Shown: positions 1-11,728, counted from the stretch's first letter. The stretch is 64,000 nucleotides of DNA from Calliopum simillimum (GCA_951812925.1 OX638368.1:150212492-150276491); one strand, 5' to 3'. Notes: a model not told the origin generated them from the letters alone. Numbers and translations: made by a program.

Positions 1-1379
1 TTAAAATAGTGTGAATCCGCAAAATTAAATTATAGGACTATAATTTTAGAATTCATGATTTTATCAAAAGCTGAGCCTTAGACGACAGTTTTCAGTGCTT
101 AGTTAAGCACTTTTTGAAAAAATGTTTGGGAAAGCAACAACTAAAGTGCTTAATTTAATACAGATAAATTTGCGTGTTTGATTGTTAAGCACAAAGTAGA
201 CTGTTGATGTTGCCTTACTACACTGAATATTAGCTGTGTTTAATAGGATTTTAACAGAGTGGCACCACATTTCTACCGATTGTCTTGGCAAGCTGAGGGA
301 AGTGGTGCGGAAACGAAAGTAAAACTAAACAAAATAAGAAGAAGAAGATAGCACACAAACGCGTTGTAGAAGAAGAGTGATAACTAAGTGTTAACACGCT
401 GCCGTCTAAAACATCGATTTTTCACAAAAAAACCCTACTTTGACACTCTGAAGTTCTTTCCACAAAACTAATAATGACAGGTCTGTCTCCATACTGAGCA
501 CTTAGAATAGCTCTGTGTATTTTTATAAAAATCTGAGGACCCAACTGCAAATTTCGAAAATTTGAGCTGGAAAGCGTCTACTGTACACTACTGCTCACAA
601 TACCCACGAGCCTTACATTTTCCATCTCGTAAAATTGCAAATATATCAAACTGATAATGATATAAAATACAACTTATTTATGGAATGATCAACAGTAATA
701 TTTTGTTTTTGTTGCTAAAACAGCGCCAACAACAGAACATGCAAAAAAGTGCAATTAAGTTGCTGGCTGGCATTTACGTACCGTGAGCATTTAAACGCCA
801 TTCATTCATTCATTCATTGCCTATGAATATTGGCAACACCAAAAGCGTTGAAATTTTGTTTTAAAAGTCAAAACACGGAAACCCATATTTTGTCTAAATT
901 GCCGTCTCTATCGACTGGGGAAGTCGTCTATTGTTACTGAATACAATGCACAATGGACTAAATCACTGACTGGTTGACTGGCTGACAGTTGAACAGTTCG
1001 TCATTAAGCAATGAAACACTTTAATTGCCAATTATTACTTTTTTCTTGGCTTAATTGTATCTGAGTGTGTGTGTGTGTTTCACTTTATTGTATAGGGTGG
1101 TATAACTAAATGATGTTGTAGTACGTGCAACATTTGCTAAATACTATGACTTTGCATATCAATTGCAAAGTTTTTAGTTGTTCGCACATGCTAATTTGTT
1201 TGCTTATTATTTAGTATTAATGTTTTATTTTTCTTTAAACTAGATAAAGATGTACCATATAGGAAAACGACCGCTTCATGATCAATTTGATATTATCGCA
1301 ACGATAACTTTATTCACATTTCTTATGAAAATCGTATACTTCATTGCAGCTCCAATTTAAATTCTACTCTTAGATTTTC
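1..1379. other. Intergenic AT-rich DNA, no gene seen
   Basis: No reading frame here resembles a known protein; the open frames are under 65 codons. A short (ATTC)n run lies near 800-830 and a (TG)n run near 1062-1078. This is downstream flank of the homeobox gene, which is transcribed toward it. Confidence 0.6.
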
Positions 1380-1830
1380 TCGTTGCACAGTGATCGAAAA
1401 ATCTGACCAAAATTCTTCAAGTCGGTAATGAGGGGTTTTTGATGATGCTAATTATGAATCTGAATTCCATTTTTCAAACAACAAATTGTAAGATGGTGGA
1501 CAAAATACTGCTAAACTGGATTTGTTCTCGCAAAATTCGGTAATTAGGAATTTTTGATGATGCAGATTACGAATCTGAAACCCATTTTCAAAAAACCAAG
1601 ATGGCGGATCAAAACTGGTGAACCAAATTCTGCTAATCTGCAACTATTCTCACCGAAAACTGTATATGAGAGTTTCTGGTGTTGCTTATGACAAATCTGA
1701 AATCAACTTCTTAAAATAAAAATTGGCGGATCCACAATGGCAAACCGCTTAGCGCAAAACTAAATCAATCAACAAGAAGTCAGTATATTGAAGTTTTTGA
1801 GGTCGCTGATTAAGCATATCGGCATTTCCG
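1380..1830. repeat. Degenerate tandem repeat, about 110-120 bp unit
   Basis: Three to four diverged units follow each other. Each carries a core like TTTTTGATGATGC followed by ATTACGAATCTGAA, then a CAAGATGGCGGATC-like segment and a CTGCTAAACTG-like segment. The last unit reads TTTTTGAGGTCGCTGATTA. The same core recurs at 29.8-30.0 kb, so this is a dispersed tandem family rather than a local duplication. Confidence 0.7.
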
Positions 1831-1899
1831 CCAAAAAGTTCACCGTGAGCCAAAAAATTAAAATCATCATATCTCCGAAAATATTTACATACATATGTA

Positions 1900-2700
1900 A
1901 AAAGCACAAAGAAAAATAATGTGTACTGGAAAAAATGGGGGTATCACGCCCCCACAAAGACCACTTCATCATATCTCCGAAAATATTTATCGCACATAAA
2001 TGAAATTTGATTTATACAAAGCGCCAGAACAAATAATGTTCCTTGGGAAAATGGGCGAAGCCACGCCCCTAAAAAAAAAATTCATAATATATGAGATTTG
2101 GGTACACAAGTAAAATGAATAGGGACAAATGACATCCTTTGGAAAACTTGATGATGCCACGTCAATTTAATAAGATAAGGTGATCCAAAATTCACTGGGA
2201 AATCCTGGTTTTTTTGAAAGATTTTTAATTTGAAATTTGTATGATGGAAAAAATGTCACGTTCATATTGTCACGTTTCGAGTCAGATTATAATCAAAACA
2301 AAGAAAAGTACAGAAGATATATGAATCAAACAAATTACATTATAAAGTAACATTATTGCATAAGATTCTAAGATAAGTTGCACTAAAAAATTCTGACTTG
2401 TTTCGCTGAATTCTGACTTTATTTGAGTGCCTATTCAACAACTTGTATTTTTGTCACGTTCGTTCTGCGTCTTTGTTTACGTGTATCTTGGAATCAGGAC
2501 TTTGCCTGCTATTAAAGTTGGCACTAATTATAGTGATAATGTGTGCCCGCCCACTTTTCTAGTAAATATTATTTCTCTCTGTGCATATTACAAACGTACC
2601 GAATCTTATATATCTGCGTCTAATAGTTTCGGAGGTATGACGAATTTGTTTTTGGGGCGTGGTACCGCCCATTTTCACTTTGAGTTGATTTCATCTTACT
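1900..2700. repeat. Scattered GGGCGTGG-type repeat units
   Basis: A GC-rich core stands out in AT-rich DNA. It reads CACGCCCCCAC near 1948, CCACGCCCCTA near 2056 on the opposite strand, and GGGGCGTGGTACCGCCCA near 2655. Each is preceded or followed by ATATCTCCGAAAATATTTA-like or GTTTCGGAGGTATGA-like sequence, as in the arrays at 5.5 and 58.7 kb. Confidence 0.6.
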
Positions 2701-3756
2701 TGATTTGATTGAAGGCACTTAAATTTATTTATATATAACTCCTGCGTTTAATAAGACTAACATTTTTAAACAGAAAAATCAATTTTTTTCAAAATTCAAG
2801 AGATTTCGACCCGTGCCACTATTTTGTGGATCAGATGCTGGAAAAGCGGGCATTTTTTCAGACAGGTGAATAAATATAATTTTGCGTTTAATTTTTTTAA
2901 AGAAAATGTGTTATTGTAGTGAACTATTTTTATGTACACTTTTTTGTCAAAAAAAAAAAAAAAAACCATAGTGCGACGGTCACGTTTGTCACCTGCGAAA
3001 TGCCCATATGAAATTAATTTCTGCAACAAAAAATGTCACATCCAAAATGGTGCGCAAAATATACCAAACAGCATCTTTTTCTACAAAGGTTTGGTTTCTG
3101 GGATCATTTATTATGAATATAAAATACTTTAAATAAGTCTTAATAAATTTCTTTGCGGCACTTTGGGGCAGCTATTTTTTTACAGGTTTGTAGAAAAATT
3201 AACTCTGAATGCGATGTATGTATGTAAAAATTCTGCGAATTTGTGAACATTTGCCATGTTAAAAACCTTTTCAACAATTTTATTTTGTGTATTATTTTCA
3301 CAAAATAATTGCCTATTTATATAATCTATAAGCGAGATAAAACGCTCTGGATTTGAGAAATATATTAAGCTAACCTTCGCTGACAGATTCCATTTTGATG
3401 CATTGCAAAACCAAGGTTATTTTTTTCACTTGTTTACTGAAACACTTTAATTAAAAAAAAAAAAAATATTTACAAGAATAGGTAAACTTTATACTCAAAC
3501 GAGAAAAGGTTTTTAAGCACAGAGGCTTTTCCGAACTCTAAAACGAACGAAGAGGATCATACTCTACCATTTGTTATAGTTAAAAATGCAAAAGCAAGGA
3601 CTTTATTTATCGAATTTCGAACAGTTTTTTTGATTTTCCGACCAGTAACTGTAAATAACTTGACATTTCTCAGCCGATTGCTCAGACCACTTTTGGAAAG
3701 GTATTAAACTAGGCTATAAGTTCAAAATAAAATTTTTTATATTATATTATATAAAA
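2701..3756. other. AT-rich DNA, no gene seen
   Basis: Nothing recognisable. Poly-A tracts lie near 2949-2966 and 3452-3466, and there are only short shadow frames. Confidence 0.5.
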
Positions 3757-4075
3757 AGTACTAAATTTACTACTATTTTAGTACTAAACTACAAAAAAAG
3801 TACCCGGGAATACCTTTTTTATCTTCCAAAATATATTTTTTGGAAAGAAAAAAATTTGTCATATGAAAAAGAGGGAAAATTGGTATGTCTCGAAGCTTAG
3901 AAGTTATGATATTTTGAAAATTTAAAAAAAGGTCCGACCACAACTGGAACATTTCTGAATCCATTTTCATGCTTGGACCATTTTTAAAAAGGGATTGAAT
4001 CACTCTTTGCGCGCAAGTTAAATTTTTTTGTATTTGGTGAAAAGTACTAAATTTGCTACTATTTTAGTACTTTAA
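3757..4075. repeat. Pair of direct repeats with AGTACTAAAT core
   Basis: AAAAGTACTAAATTT followed by CTACTATTTTAGTACT occurs at about 3757 and again at about 4040 in the same orientation. Each copy is itself a short palindrome (AGTACTAAA ... TTTAGTACT). They bracket about 250 bp. This could be a small element, but no target duplication is clear. Confidence 0.5.
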
Positions 4076-5440
4076 AAATTAGTTGATCTCTTTTCAATTC
4101 ACTTCAAGACAGCTTGGTTTCCTCATATTTTTTCAGACAAAATTTTCAGATTTTCAATTTACCCTATTAAATGAGTAACTTCCACAATTTGCAATTTTTG
4201 GTCTCATAAGCAACCCTCGAAAAACTAATGTCGAAAATTGCACCTTCTAGTCAAGTGGCTAAATTACTAAATTGCACCATTATTTGACAGCACTGAAATA
4301 TTGCAGTAAACACGCGAAAGGCTTCAGTTATGCAACACTTTGTGTAGGGTGGAGTTTAAACAAATGGTGAAAGGTGTTTGGCAAAATTAGACAACTTTGC
4401 AAAAAAAAAAAATCAATGAAAGTTAAAAAAGTAAAAGGGATTTCACCCATCAAATAAAGCAGTTCAAGGTAATAAACAAATAAATTAATATTAAAAAAGT
4501 TGGCAGTTTAAGGGCCACCAAGTTGGTGTTTAGTGTAACATATGACAGCGTTGGTGGCGACAGCATTGCAAGTAGTTGTGCACATTGTGCGTGGTATTGC
4601 TGTGTTTGGAATAATGTTGCAATTAACAAATAAACTAATACACATGTATGTTTAAATAACTCAATTGAAGTAAGATTTTTTTTTTTTAATTGAATTGTTT
4701 ATCCTTAGTACGTAGCTTATAATTTCAGTGAGGGTATTCCACAAAACATGTAAATCCCTCAAAACCTCATAGCCCGTAAAGCTGTCAAAATTTTTATCGA
4801 TTTTCTTGGGAGTTTACGAAGTTTTCGAGATTGTTATATCTGTTTGCTACCTTTTATGTCTTGCAAAATCCCTTGAAGCTCTCATATATCCGCATAGTGT
4901 CTTCTAAAATACAATCCTAATGCCGCACAATGGGAGATTGTGGCCATAAATAGGTAAAATTTGAAAGTGCTATGGATTTAAAAAATGTTTACGCCAATCG
5001 TCAGATAATACGTAGTGACGAAAAAAACTATAAAATCTTAAAATTTTGTTTTGCTTTAGTTACACAGTGGGCCCAAAGTTGGACTTTAAATAGCAAAAAT
5101 GCTCTATGGAAGTTTTTGTATTAGAAAGTTCTGGATAAACGCTCTAGTTGATTTGTTTTAAGCCGGATGCACTTATGTAGCATATCGTTCGAAAGTATAT
5201 TGTTTCTACTTTGTTAAAAATAACCCATTTTTTTCTGCACATTTTATGTGAATTATAGTGATTTTTCAAATATTTTCCAATATAATATATGGCCAAGTAT
5301 GCTTAATCGAAATGCAAAGACCCTACTGCCTTTTTTGAGAACTTTTTTTTCTATAAATTTTCTCCTGTTGCAGTTTTTGAGAAAACAAACTATGTATATT
5401 TATTTCTTTATATTCTTCAACGTTTTACAACAGATTGTAT
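4076..5440. other. AT-rich DNA, no gene seen
   Basis: No conserved coding or repeat signal recognised apart from homopolymer tracts. Confidence 0.5.
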
Positions 5441-5449
5441 TTTCGTAAG

Positions 5450-6060
5450 GCACTGCCCATTTTTTCATTGAAAATTATTTTCCCAAATGCCCTTTGCATA
5501 TGTACTAGATTTTGTCTATCTACGTCAAGCAGTTTCTGAGATATGATGAATCAGCATTCAAAGGGGCGTGGCACCGCCCATTGTTCTAATGAGAACTATT
5601 TGTTCTAATTGTCTTAGCATATGTACCCAATCATATCTAAGTGCGGCAAATATTTTCAGAGCGCCCATTTGTCCGATGAACGTTATTTGTCCTGATGATT
5701 TTTACATATTTACCAAATCTCATTTATCAGCATTAAAGAGTTTCGGTGATATGATTAGTAAATTTTTTGGGGGGCGTGGCACCGCCCACTTTTTAAGTAT
5801 AAAACTTAGTTATTTTTAGTACTAACACAATATAAAAACTTCTTTAAAAATGGTTACTTAGTTTCCGAGTTAATAAGGGACAAATACACAAGCAAACAAA
5901 ATCTAGTTTTTATAAAGTAGATTTTCGTTTATTCCTCATAACTTGAAAACTATAAAGGATCAGAGTTTTTAACATTTTTCAAATCAGCGGGGTCAAGTTA
6001 TTGGAAATTGATACCTATTTTGAAAAAAAAATTCGGACCACGCCCCAACTTTGTATGGGA
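5450..6060. repeat. Array of GGGGCGTGGCACCGCCCA-centred units
   Basis: Intact cores lie at about 5561 and 5771, with a decayed one (GCGCCCATTTGTC) near 5664 and an inverted CCACGCCCCAAC near 6041. Between the cores is a conserved TTTC(T/G)GAGATATGAT-like segment. The spacing suggests a unit of roughly 100-120 bp. The cores are themselves partial palindromes (GGGCG ... CGCCC). Confidence 0.65.
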
Positions 6061-6273
6061 GGTAGGCGTGCCCGTCGGCGGATTTTTTTCATATTCACAG
6101 ATTTTTATTATTTTAATGTAAAAAACATCTGTACCAAATTTCAATAGCCTAGCTCTATTATTACTATATATGACCGCCGTTCCATACAAACCCTCCCATT
6201 GTACGCCGTGCAATAAATTTCATTTCATTTAAAAAGTTATTTTAATGGAGCCGGGGATTACTCAGGTGGTAAT

Positions 6274-6590
6274 TTATATGAAAATAATTTGGGCGTTATT
6301 TCGTTTTTGATTTTGGGCGTTATTTCATATTTTTTGGGCGTTATTTCGTTTTTTATTTTGGGCGTTATTACGTCATTTTATTTTTTGGGCGTTATTTCGT
6401 TTTTTTTTGGGCGTTATTTCGTTTTTTAAAAAAAAAGGAAATAACGCCCAAAAAAAACGAAACAAAGCCCAAATTTTTGGGCGTTATTTCCAAAATGATT
6501 ATCGCCCAAATTTATATGAAAATAATTTGGGCGTTGTTTCGTTTTTTTTCGGGGCGTTATTTCCTTGGGCGTTATTTCCTAACGCCATTA
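6274..6590. repeat. Tandem GGGCGTTATTTCG minisatellite with an inverted segment
   Basis: TTGGGCGTTATTTCGTTTTT repeats about every 20-27 bp from 6290 to 6420. It appears inverted at 6440-6470 (ATAACGCCC, AAAGCCC), then forward again to 6575. The leader ATTTATATGAAAATAATTT before the first unit recurs at about 6509. The change of direction in mid-array would let the region fold. Confidence 0.8.
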
Positions 6591-6835
6591 AATTGGTGTA
6601 GAACACATAACCCTGAAATTTCACTACATCAGTAGCTACATCTAGCTAGACATTTTTATTTCATGTATGATCGATTTCAGATTAAAGTCCTACTCGTGCG
6701 CTTAGTTAAGTGTAAAATGCCTTTACCGTGCCTCGTTTTATAGTATTTTTTTTTTTAATTTTTCTACATTAAATGTGACAACTCTTAGCTTAGAAGACTT
6801 TTTTGTTGCTATTTTGCACCGTACTTTGACCAACA

Positions 6836-6889
6836 TTTATTTTTTAAACAAAAACTATTCGAATTTTATTTTATGGTCAATATTTTATT
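6836..6889 (-). terminator. Candidate poly(A) signals of the homeobox gene
   Basis: On the minus strand AATAAA occurs at 6889-6884, 6870-6865 and 6841-6836, about 240-290 nt beyond the stop codon at 7128. The region is very AT-rich, so chance matches are likely. The true cleavage site needs transcript data. Confidence 0.3.
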
Positions 6890-7127
6890 TGTTAAAAACC
6901 TATTTAAATTATTTTTAATTAGAGTTTTTAATGTTTTATGCTAGTTTTTTAGCTATCAAATATCATTTAAATTATTAAGTTTAACATTAAATAATAAATT
7001 ATAATTTTTTAAATTACAACAAAAATATTCATAATACAAAAAATTTACATTTGCAAGGAACCTAAAACTGACAGCGTAACTCCATTTCATTACATTTTTC
7101 AAAATTATATTGCTGACAACAATTTAC

Positions 7128-7643
7128 TCATTGTTGCTGCTTCTGCTGCTGCTGCTGTTGTTGTTGTTGCTGTTGCAAAAAATATTGCTGCTGCATGAAA
7201 TGATGATGCTGTTGTTGTTGCAGTAACTGCTGCTGTTGTTGCTGCTGTTGATGTTGACTCTGTTGCTGTTGCTGCTCTGATCTTTGTTGCAACTGCTCTC
7301 TCTGCGATTGATGCTCTCTTTGTTGTAGATGCTGCTGCTGTTGTTGCATATGTTGCTGGATTTGCTGATGATGTTGCTGCAATTGCTGCTGAAATTGTTC
7401 TCTAATTCGTTGATGCTCTTCAGCATCAATTTCACTACCATAATCATCCATATCGATTACTTCATCTTCATCTTCAATTTCTTCGTCATCTTCTTCCTCT
7501 TCCTGATCTTCAAAACTATTTTGTGAGCTATCATTTTTACCCTCCGTATCACCTGCTTGGCTGCCTTTGTTACTTTTTGTGTCACCATCTTCTTGCTGCA
7601 TACGTTTATGTTTGGTGCGACGATTTTGAAACCATACCTTTAC
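7128..7643 (-). CDS. E5: E5-like homeobox gene, coding exon 3 (last)
   Basis: This is the last coding exon, entered through a TTTCAG acceptor at 7649-7644 with phase 0. It begins with homeodomain residue 45 (VKVWFQNRRTKHKRM), completing recognition helix 3 with Gln50 and Asn51. Those residues predict TAAT-core DNA binding. After the homeodomain come about 30 mostly linker residues, then an acidic block (protein residues about 469-499, rich in Glu and Asp). A tail of about 90 residues dominated by Gln with some His follows, ending at a TGA at 7130-7128. The exon gives 171 residues, protein residues 425-595. The acidic plus Gln-rich tail is a plausible transcriptional activation region (inference). 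Only the homeodomain part is strongly conserved in the family. The CAG/CAA tract length is likely polymorphic. Confidence 0.88.
   Translation of the reverse strand, partial: VKVWFQNRRTKHKRMQQEDGDTKSNKGSQAGDTEGKNDSSQNSFEDQEEEEDDEEIEDEDEVIDMDDYGSEIDAEEHQRIREQFQQQLQQHHQQIQQHMQQQQQHLQQREHQSQREQLQQRSEQQQQQSQHQQQQQQQQLLQQQQHHHFMQQQYFLQQQQQQQQQQQKQQQ
7131..7430 (-). repeat. opa-like CAG/CAA/CAT repeat coding Gln/His tail
   Basis: Read on the minus strand, this is an almost continuous run of CAG, CAA and CAT/CAC codons within the last exon, with few interruptions (for example REHQSQREQ). Mixed CAG/CAA use is typical of fly opa repeats. Length differences between alleles are expected here. Confidence 0.85.
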
Positions 7644-8535
7644 CTGAAAGAACAAAACAAAAAAAAAAAAAAAGATTATCAACCACTTAAACTTCTCAAG
7701 AGAGTCCTTAATTAAAATCATAAAATTTCAATTAACTCAATAGTCTATGCTACTGCATTGGTAACCCTTTCTATTGTTCACATTTTTTCCTCTTCCTCCT
7801 CTGATGCAAAACGACGTCACCAAGCCAATTGCTTGACTGTTTAAACAAAAGACCAATAAATAAATTTTACGAGTACCTTAATTTCGTTTGCACGTTTCCC
7901 TCCCTACGTCATAGAGTTTATGCTTGTTGCTGCATGAATGGATTCCCACCCTTTTCCTTGCCCTGTGTGCTCCCTTTTATTTATTTGTCTACTTTGGTTT
8001 GGTATCGCCCTAAAGGGTTTGATTCCACCACCATGTTTGCATGTATGTGCGAGTATCTATGGCAGTTGGGCAAGCAGCCTAACTACCAGTTGACATGCAA
8101 TCAATTTACAACCGTTTTATGCTCTTATGGTTGGCAACATTAAGTGTCGCCCACCCTACTACTACTTGGCCTCTATTCGCTATACATCCCAGCCTGTGCA
8201 TGTTCAGTGACTGCATTTGGCTTTAAGTGGGCGGTTTTTTGTGCTCATGAAAAATGAAGCAATTTATTGAATTTGATGCACCCTTCATGAAATTAAGCCA
8301 ATAAACATTGTGATTAGCGACTTTTAAATTTGGTCAGAGTTTAAAAGTTTCTATGTAGGTAATTGTACCTGTGAAGTTTTAAGTACCCGTCCATTTGTAC
8401 ACCGTAAAAAAATGTTAAATCAAGCAAAAAGGATTTGAATCAGAAATTTTTGCAATAAAATGAAGCCAAAAATTAAATTTAATTCAGCCAATTGGTCCCA
8501 TAGTTGAGCATCTAAATGAGCTATTTAATGTCACA
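7644..8535. other. Intron 2, segment without elements
   Basis: Intronic DNA between the exon 3 acceptor and a LINE fragment. The polypyrimidine tract before the acceptor is visible as TTTTTTTTTTTTTGTTTTG on the minus strand. Otherwise there is only AT-rich, unconserved sequence and no credible frames. Confidence 0.6.
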
Positions 8536-8975
8536 TGTATGTATGTATTCTCCTGTAACCCTTAGGAGGAGCATAGAATCAAAATGAAACGTCTCCATTT
8601 GTTACGATTCTTTGCGATGATTTTTATCTCTTTTCACGGTTTTCCCAATCCTTAGATTTCCTTTGCTTTTGATATTCGAGATTTGGTATCCACTTTTGCT
8701 CCACCATCATTCCAGCTTTAAAAGTTATGTCATTTCTGTTTTCTTTAAGCTTCATGCATTTAGTAGTGAATCCATTAATTTGGAGGCCTGCATTTTGCGA
8801 CTCCAAGGGATAGTCTTCAATTTTGCTTTGCATATCTGAGTGTTTAGACGATAGAATTGCAGATGTCATCAACAAAGCCGAATTGCGCAGAGAAATTATT
8901 ATTATTACACGCAGGAGTAAGAGTGAATAGAAATCACAAATTTTGACACTGACGAAGCCTCCCATGTGTCGAGAC
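8536..8975 (-). pseudogene. Non-LTR retrotransposon 3' fragment, family A copy 1
   Basis: Minus-strand remnant of a reverse transcriptase C-terminal region. It retains a segment with SSKHSDMQSKIED, SQNAGLQIN and TKCMKLKENRND, typical of the part after the catalytic YxDD box. An internal deletion follows GMMVEQK, joining it to the extreme C-terminus. The 3' end is marked by a CTCCTAAGGGTTACAGGAG-like end and a (TACA)n-type tail, seen as TGTATGTATGTATTC on the plus strand. It shares this end with the copies at 14.5 and 36.8 kb. It lies in intron 2 in the gene's own orientation. The clade (RTE- or CR1-like) was not settled. Confidence 0.75.
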
Positions 8976-9604
8976 CTCTCTACCCTACTATCCTACGTTT
9001 TTTTTTTTCCCTCAAAATATCGTTTGACCAAAACCTATTTTTTCTCGCACTCAAATGTGTTCTACGATTCTTAGCATTTTATGCTTAATAAACCTTTTTC
9101 GTACGACTATATAATTTTAGACCGTACTCCAAAAAACTTTAAACTGGGTAAAACTGACTAAGTTTTTTACAATTCCGTTAATTCCTTATTTGTTTCTAAT
9201 ATCATTCAAAATACTTTATATGTTATTTGAGGATTTATTTTTTTCAAAAAGGGCGTATTTTCATGTTAAGTAAATTTTCAGTAATGAGAAACAAAACTTG
9301 AAGGGACTGTTTACAGTAACAAATTTTTTTTTAATGTCTGCAGTGTGAGTTTAAAACTTTTATTCTAACATTTTTGTATAGAATGGAAAAAGTAAAAAAC
9401 TTTTGGAAATACGTCCTTTTGATTTGAAACATTTAAAAATAAGACCTTTTGTTTTGAACTTTTTATAAATCACTCTTATTTCGCCATGTGGAAATTTAAT
9501 CTGCTGTCTATAGAAGTGATATGTAAGTACCTATATAACCTGTGATAAATATTCCTTCGGCGACTATAAGAAATACGTTTTTTTATACAACCTATTAAAT
9601 ATCA
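8976..9604. other. Intron 2, unassigned AT-rich DNA
   Basis: Nothing recognisable between the LINE fragment and the foldback element. No frame longer than 60 codons resembles a protein. Confidence 0.5.
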
Positions 9605-9612
9605 ATCCATAT

Positions 9613-11645
9613 TAGGGTGCAGCAAAACTCAAAAAAAATTTGTGCATTAAAAATTATCATAAAAGAAGGTCTTAAAACATAAACTGCATACTTTGTTTTG
9701 ATCAAAACCCACGAAAAGATGGCCCGCCTGGGACCTTAATGAAGGTCTAAGCGACAAAAATCAGTGTTTTCTTACAGTTTTTTTAACTTATCTCTAAAAC
9801 CACTAAACTATTGGTAGTAATTCTACCCAAGTCTTTGAAAGGGATTAATTTTCTACATTTTTTGTGTTTTTCTCATTGCTCTACAGTAAAGTTTGCCCTA
9901 TGGAAGTCCCTGAAGAAGATAAAATTTTTTGATTCAAAAAACGGTTATTTTGCCATAACTCAAAACACAACAGACGCACAAGCCTTTGGATCCCAATAAC
10001 GATAGGAAATCTGCTTTGCTATAGTTTTGCTTGCATTCCAAATGTAAACGTCTGTCCGCTAGAGGGCGCCATTTGCTAAAGCAATTGTGTATCATGAAAA
10101 AGCGACCTTTTTTTGTTTATGTTTTGAAATATACCCAAAATTATGATAAGAAACCAATGAAAAAGTCAAGAGATTTCAAACATGGTCTTCAAAGTAGGAA
10201 TCGGTCGAAATTTGCGAGAGATTTGACAGTTTTTATTTACATACTTGGTATTTTTTGTAAAGTTATGATTTTGGGTATTTTTGTTTCACAGTGTATTTTG
10301 CATCCACAACTTAAGATTTTTTTATGTGTATTACCTTACGTTAAAGGAAGATAAATAGCGCAACTTTCAGGACCAAGAATGTCAAAATCGGTTTGTAGCT
10401 TCATTGCAAATTTCAGCGTGAGAGTTTGGATTTTTTTAAATTTTTGTCAAATACGGCTTTTTTTGGGTATGAGCGCCTGTATACCCTAAATACCATCAAA
10501 AATGTGTACTATTATATCCCAAAAATTGTAGAAAACATATTTTGCTATATTTTGTTCCTGATAGTCATCTCTCCACAGGTAACAGTTTGAGCGCTAGAGG
10601 ACGATTTTCGTAAAAAAAACCGAATTTTTAGAAATTTTTATTTTGTAGCGACCTTTTGATATTTTTTCTTACAAATTTTCCAAAAATTTTAGAACAGAAT
10701 AACAGAACAGAATAAGAAAAAGTTAAAAGCTTTCAAACGTGGTTTTTGAAAAAGAAATCGGTTGGAATTTACGCAAGATATAAGAGTTATAAGAGAGAGA
10801 CATAAGAGTATTTTTTTATTGTGGAGATATGATTTTTGGCTATTTTTTTGTATCACAGAGTATATAAAAACTGTCATATCTCGTGTAAATTTCAACCGAT
10901 TTCTATTCTACACATAAAAAATCTTAAACATCTTGTGGATGCAAAATACACTGTGAAACAAAAATACCCAAAAACATAACTTTACAAAAAATACCAAGTA
11001 TGTAAGAATTATCATATCTTTCGTAATTTTAATCCAATTTCCATTCTGAAGACCGTGTTTAAAAGCTCTTGATTTTTTCATTAGTCTCTAATCAAAATTT
11101 TGGGTATATTTTAAAACGAAAACAATAAAAGGTCGCTTTTTCACGATACACAATTATTTTTAACAAATTTCGGCCTCTAGCGGGAAACCGTTTACTTTTG
11201 GAATATTTGAAAGCAAAACTAAAGAAAAACAGATTTCTTACATTTATTGAGGCCTAAAATGTTTGTGTGTGTCTTGTATCTTGAGTTGTAGCTAAAAATC
11301 CGTTTTTTTAATCTAAAATTTTTAACTTCTTCCGGGACTTCCATAGGACAAACTTCACTGTAGAGCAATGAGGAAAAAAACTAAAAATGTAGAAAATTAA
11401 TCCCTTTCAAAGATTTGGGATGAATGACTACCAATAATTTCGTGGTTTTTGAGATAAAATAAAAAAACTGCAAAAAAAACAATGATTTTTGTCGTTTAGA
11501 CCTTCTTTCAAGCCCCGGGCGGGCCATCTTTTCGGACGTTTTGACCAAAACTAAGTATGCAGTCTTTGTTATAAGGCCTGTTCCTAAGGCAATCTTTGAT
11601 GCAACCTATAATTTTCCCATTATTTCGAAAAAGTGCTGCGCCCTA
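9613..11645. mobile_element. 2.03-kb foldback element, hAT-like ends, 8-bp target duplication
   Basis: The ends are TAGGGTGCAGCAAAACTC and, inverted, TAGGGCGCAGCACTTTTTC. They are flanked by a perfect direct repeat ATCCATAT at 9605-9612 and 11646-11653. The arms are long diverged inverted repeats of roughly 0.7-1 kb. For example, ATTTTGCATCCACAAC at about 10295 mirrors GTGGATGCAAAATACAC at about 10936, and GGCCCGCCTGGG near 9721 mirrors CCGGGCGGGCC near 11515. An 8-bp duplication and a TAGGG start fit the hAT superfamily. There is no transposase frame, so it is non-autonomous. It lies in intron 2, ending 83 bp before the exon 2 boundary. The frames inside it are mirror images of the arms, not genes. 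Confidence 0.82.
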
Positions 11646-11728
11646 ATCCATATTTCATATTCCCGCTTTGTGCTAAAATCAACGAAGCATGAAAATTCTG
11701 AAAATATTCAAAACTGAGTATTTCTTAC

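Noticed and set aside
7124..7447. 107-codon Asn/Ser-rich minus-strand frame
   Set aside because: Alternative register of the CAG/CAA repeat in exon 3; poly-Asn/Ser is the shifted reading of opa repeats.
10031..10895. Frames of 107 and 68 codons sharing phrases such as RDLTVFIY and RDMTVFIY
   Set aside because: The similarity comes from the inverted arms of the 9613-11645 element.
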